Position numbers and translations under genes: made by a program. This document shows positions 62,605-64,000 of a stretch of DNA of 64,000 bases, piece by piece; the first letter of the stretch is position 1; each line of letters opens with the position of its first letter. The DNA comes from Ottelia alismoides (lineage: Eukaryota; Streptophyta; Magnoliopsida; Alismatales; Hydrocharitaceae). Location: positions 248,001-312,000 of the forward strand of contig JAZKJV010002622.1 in NCBI GenBank assembly GCA_037367405.1. Reading direction: 5' to 3'. Under the pieces are notes generated by a model, which saw nothing but the letters and a program-made list of their open reading frames with translations, did no database searches and had not been told where the DNA came from.

Positions 62605-63311
62605 GACACCGCAAATCGGAGAGACACATTTTGACCATGGTCACTGCCCATGCCATCCTTACTATCTACCCACTAGGAAAGGGTACACTAGCACACTCCT
62701 TGTTAGATGTGACATTTTAGCTATTCTTGTGATCACATTCTCCTTGACGATGGTGCTTTGATAAATTTAATTTTGTTCTCGTTGGTACAATTTCTTCACT
62801 TAGGACCTCTCAAGAAAATCACAATGATTTGTTAATTCACTAATGGATCAATAAAGAGGCTGAAGGGTATTCTAAAGAGTGTCGTCATTCAGATTCAAGG
62901 CATGATCTTCACTATTTATTTTGTTATTTTGCCCATGGAGACCTCCACCTCTGTGGGAAACACTTGATCATCCTAGGATAGCCTTTCCTCGCTTCTGCGA
63001 GAGCCGTTGTTGATTATGGATCTGGAACGATACTCTTTCATTCAGACAATGTTCAGGGAGGAAGACTTGAAAAACATATACCTTGGAGTTACCCTTCTGG
63101 TGAGTGGCAATGTATTAATGACATCTGCAGTATTTACACTATAGACACCATAGTGTGGAGGGCAGACTCCATAGGTCAGATTCACAATGCCTATACTTTA
63201 CTTTTGTTAGTTCCTTAGTGACAAGTCGCTAAATCGACCCTTTAAGAGTGCTGAGTTAGCACTTGAAATTGTCGTAGCAGTCGGGCCAATCCGAGCTCAT
63301 CAAAGACCATC
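62605..63311. other. Unexplained sequence right of A
   Basis: It begins with gacac, the presumed right target duplication. The following 700 bases have mixed composition and resemble no element part here. No ORF longer than about 60 codons and no splice-like gene structure is evident. It is presumably the DNA into which A inserted, continuous in origin with 45723-46170. Confidence 0.4.
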
Positions 63312-64000
63312 TGATTAATATGTGTCAAATAAGAATGAGATGGTCGTGATTTTTATTTTTTTACTTGGCAAGAAACCAAGGTCGAACTCAGGGACATGAG
63401 CCTTTCTCAAATTATTCAGATTTTTATCTATTTAACTAAGTGTTGAGTTACAAGCAAAATAGGTCAAATCATGCAAGGAGACTATACATTAAAACAAACA
63501 TGCATTTTTTTAGATTTTAATCATGCAGATAAATGCCATGAAATGCAATGGAAATATGCCCTAGAACAGGATAAATATGATGAGCAAATTAATAAGAGTC
63601 AATTTCAGCTTTCTTTGAAGTGTTAGAATTGATCGACAAAATGAACAAGGCATAAGTGAATAATAGGAGACACTTAGCTAACATGATATTTCATTAAAAT
63701 TCATGTCTACAATATGAAAGATTAAATATACCATTAAAAAGTACATCGAATAAGCTTTCAAATGAGACTGAAATCGACTAAATCGGACATACGATGCTCG
63801 AGATATGAAATAAAGAAGACAAGGGCAAAACTGAAAGGAAACATGAAATGATAACCACAAACAGGTCCCTGGGAGGGGCTAAAATATAATAAAAATAAAT
63901 TATGGGGCCTTCCCTGTAAATAAACGATATGCGCGGGGGCATATCTGCAATTATTTAAACCCGCAAGGGTATGAGTGCAAATATCCCCAAGCACGCAGGT
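63312..64000 (-). mobile_element. Left end of another LTR (partial)
   Basis: It starts tgattaatatgtg and contains 'atttttatttttttacttgg ... aaaccaaggtcgaactcagg' at 63350-63402, matching 'atttttattttacttgggcaagcccaaggtcgaactcaagg' at 59604-59643 in the LTR of A. Further right, 'ggggcatatctgcaatta' words of the kind seen in the other LTRs occur. No PBS lies to its left, so it is a 3' LTR or a solo LTR of a minus-strand relative of A that runs out of the window. Confidence 0.65.

Overview
The window is plant nuclear DNA made almost entirely of nested Ty3/Gypsy LTR retrotransposons of the Athila/Tat type. I found no cellular gene, no tRNA or rRNA gene and no CRISPR array. The clade call rests on the order gag - protease - reverse transcriptase (RT) - RNase H - integrase (IN), on very long LTRs (about 3.1-4.2 kb) and on three primer-binding sites that match the 3' end of plant tRNA-Asp. 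The species cannot be told from the sequence. The setting looks like old, AT-rich, gene-poor and probably heterochromatic DNA of a flowering plant.

Layout. Names D, B, N, A and E are mine. All main elements lie on the minus strand, so their 5' ends are to the right. 1-1729: right end of an LTR of the N family. 1730-3448: AT-rich, nothing recognised. About 3449-7102: left (3') LTR of element D. 7103-19927: wrecked interior of D, containing an inverted LTR fragment (7253 to about 9560), an opposite-strand solo LTR E (11026-14720) inside the integrase, a deletion that removed most of RT and protease, then gag, leader and tRNA-Asp PBS. 19928-23509: an LTR that serves both as the 5' LTR of D and as the 3' LTR of the next element, B. 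23510-45722: interior of B (integrase, RNase H, RT, protease, post-gag linker), cut off before the gag core. 28129-42513: element N, a complete element without gag or pol, inserted into the RT of B with a perfect 5-bp target duplication. 45723-46170: unexplained. 46171-62604: element A, the most complete autonomous-type element, with both LTRs, PBS, polypurine tract and gag-pol carrying several stops. 62605-63311: unexplained flank. 63312-64000: start of another LTR.

How the parts work together. A, B and D are decayed autonomous-type elements; N keeps only the cis-acting parts (LTRs, PBS, leader, 3' non-coding module, PPT) and would have needed proteins from a relative. All four carry, between the integrase end and the PPT, a conserved non-coding module that includes an array of about 30-bp hairpins. 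Each hairpin ends in a run resembling the PPT beside the 3' LTR of A. I found no existing description to attach to this array; it is the most system-like feature here. N also carries a roughly 455-470-bp dimeric tandem repeat where gag-pol should be.

Relative age from LTR divergence by eye: N about 5%, A about 8-11%, D older. The most likely history is an old D/B tandem array, later hit by E, the inverted fragment and N, with A inserted near the broken end of B. All alignments and translations were done by eye, so boundaries marked 'about' may be off by tens of bases.
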